Assembly (NCBI GenBank): GCA_030040455.1
Contig: JASHTR010000450.1
Coordinates: forward strand, 1-6,133
From: Terriglobia bacterium
GTDB taxonomy: Bacteria; Acidobacteriota; Terriglobia; UBA7540
Length of the DNA stretch: 6,133 nucleotides
Direction of reading: 5' to 3'
Below, in pieces: positions 5,164 through 6,133 of this stretch. Below the pieces are notes generated by a model. It did not search any database. It saw only the letters and a program-made list of their open reading frames with translations, and had not been told where the DNA came from. Position 1 is the first letter of the stretch; the number at the start of each line of letters is the position of its first letter. The position numbers were made by a program, and so were the translations under genes.

Positions 5164-6133
5164 ATGGTGGAGGATGAGAAAATTGTCAGTCCCTCTTGGC
5201 CCGGCAGCGCTTCCGTTACGCTCTTGAGCGGCGCCAGCCGATGGTCGATTGTGGGGTTGCTTTTCATCGCTTCGCTGATTAATTATCTCGACCGCGCAAC
5301 CATTTCAATAGCGCTTCCCCTCATCGGTCGCGATCTTCATCTTGGTCCCGCCCGCGAAGGCGTCCTGCTTTCAGCTTTTTTCTGGTCTTACGCCTTGATG
5401 CAGATCCCGATCGGATGGTCTGCAGACCGTTTCAACCTGAAATGGCTTTATGCGGGAACGTTCGCCATCTGGTCCTTCGCGCAAGGATTAGCGGGTGCGG
5501 CAAAAACTTTGCTGCTTCTCATCCTCACGCGCATCCTGCTCGGCATCGGCGAGTCCATCTATCTTCCCGGCGGCACAAAGATTGTCACGCTGCTGTTTCC
5601 GCCGGAGAAGCGCGGCTTCCCTTCCGGCGTCTTTGACTTTGGCACCCGCTGCGGGATGGCTCTGGGCCTCGTGCTGTTGCCCTTGCTCATCGTTCACTAC
5701 GGCTGGCGACTTAGCTTTGTAATTGTTGGATTCATCGCGCTCCTCTGGCTGATTCCCTGGCTCGCCATCTTCCCCTCCCATGTGCGAGGAGAACGTCCTC
5801 CCCGTAAACCGGAGGTCACCACTGGCACGGAAATCACGGCTTCGGGCGCCATAGCCCGGTCTCCGGAGAAGAGCCCAACCGCGGCAGCGCCACGCTTCAC
5901 CGGAGCAAGAAAACTGCTCGCCTACCGCGACCTCGTAGGAATTTGTCTTGGTTTTTTCTGTTTCGATTACTACTGGTATCTTTTTGTCACCTGGATTCCG
6001 GACTATCTCGTCACGGCCCGTCACCTGACGGTGCTGAAGGCAGGGGTTTATTCCGCCCTCCCTTTCCTGGTTTTCGGAATGAGTGAGCCGATCGGCGGCT
6101 GGATTGCGGACCGGCTGATTCTTCTGGGGATGA
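5164..6133 (+). CDS. MFS transporter, anion:cation symporter type (3' end outside window)
   Basis: An integral membrane permease, 323 residues of which are visible before the right edge; typical family length is about 420-450. The N-terminal segment is about residues 27-54 and contains NYLDRATISIALP (40-52), the family's NYxDR signature. SAFFWSYALMQIPIGWSADRF (70-90) follows, matching the second helix and the loop 2-3 motif of hexuronate, phthalate and glucarate-type permeases. RILLGIGES and RGFPSGVFDFGTRCG mark the fourth and fifth helix region. A hydrophilic central loop spans roughly residues 200-255, and LVGICLGFFCFDYYWYLF begins the C-terminal half. The substrate is probably an organic or sugar acid by family, but nothing here identifies it. 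The start is the ATG at 5164, with GGAGGA three bases upstream; the adjacent GTG at 5167 gives better spacing and is possible. A terminator candidate separates it from mtnC, so co-regulation is uncertain. Confidence 0.88.
   Translation, partial: MVEDEKIVSPSWPGSASVTLLSGASRWSIVGLLFIASLINYLDRATISIALPLIGRDLHLGPAREGVLLSAFFWSYALMQIPIGWSADRFNLKWLYAGTFAIWSFAQGLAGAAKTLLLLILTRILLGIGESIYLPGGTKIVTLLFPPEKRGFPSGVFDFGTRCGMALGLVLLPLLIVHYGWRLSFVIVGFIALLWLIPWLAIFPSHVRGERPPRKPEVTTGTEITASGAIARSPEKSPTAAAPRFTGARKLLAYRDLVGICLGFFCFDYYWYLFVTWIPDYLVTARHLTVLKAGVYSALPFLVFGMSEPIGGWIADRLILLGM

Noticed and set aside
5488..6024. A 178-codon minus-strand open frame opposite the MFS transporter.
   Set aside because: Its product is hydrophilic with no recognisable motif, while the plus strand has continuous transmembrane segments and MFS signatures.

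Overview
The window is a moderately GC-rich piece of bacterial chromosome with tightly packed metabolic genes. There is no sign of phage, insertion sequence, integron, CRISPR array, tRNA or rRNA. A twin-arginine-exported secernin-like protein, a methionine-salvage gene set and an anion:cation symporter-type MFS permease together would fit a soil heterotroph such as an acidobacterium. That assignment is an impression from protein style only and is held with low confidence.

Layout. Positions 1-1157 (minus strand) hold the N-terminal 385 residues of a secernin-like (peptidase C69 family) protein with a Tat-type signal; its 3' end lies beyond the left edge. Positions 1158-1410 are a divergent intergenic region with a ribosome binding site for the minus-strand gene, a weak plus-strand promoter candidate and a 21-bp imperfect dyad just downstream of that promoter's -10. 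The plus-strand run follows: a class III PLP aminotransferase (1411-2817), a 156-bp gap with a strong predicted stem-loop, mtnB (2974-3654), mtnD (3685-4254) and mtnC (4251-5012). A small hairpin with a T-tract right after mtnC looks like an intrinsic terminator. A 5'-complete, 3'-truncated MFS transporter (5164-6133) runs off the right edge.

How the genes work together. MtnB dehydrates 5-methylthioribulose-1-phosphate, MtnC enolises and dephosphorylates the diketone to the acireductone, and MtnD cleaves the acireductone with O2. With iron, MtnD gives 4-methylthio-2-oxobutanoate, the ketoacid precursor of methionine. The final step is a transamination, so the aminotransferase upstream is an obvious but unproven candidate for it. 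It belongs to fold-type I class III, unlike the class I/II enzymes usually named for this step. It also has Lys at two positions where ornithine/acetylornithine aminotransferases carry a Glu/Arg pair. The first salvage genes (nucleosidase or phosphorylase, mtnK, mtnA) are not in the window.

There is no clearly new system here. The points most worth a second look are the aminotransferase-mtnBDC linkage, the exported secernin with its nucleophile Cys far from the N-terminus, and the stem-loop between the aminotransferase and mtnB.
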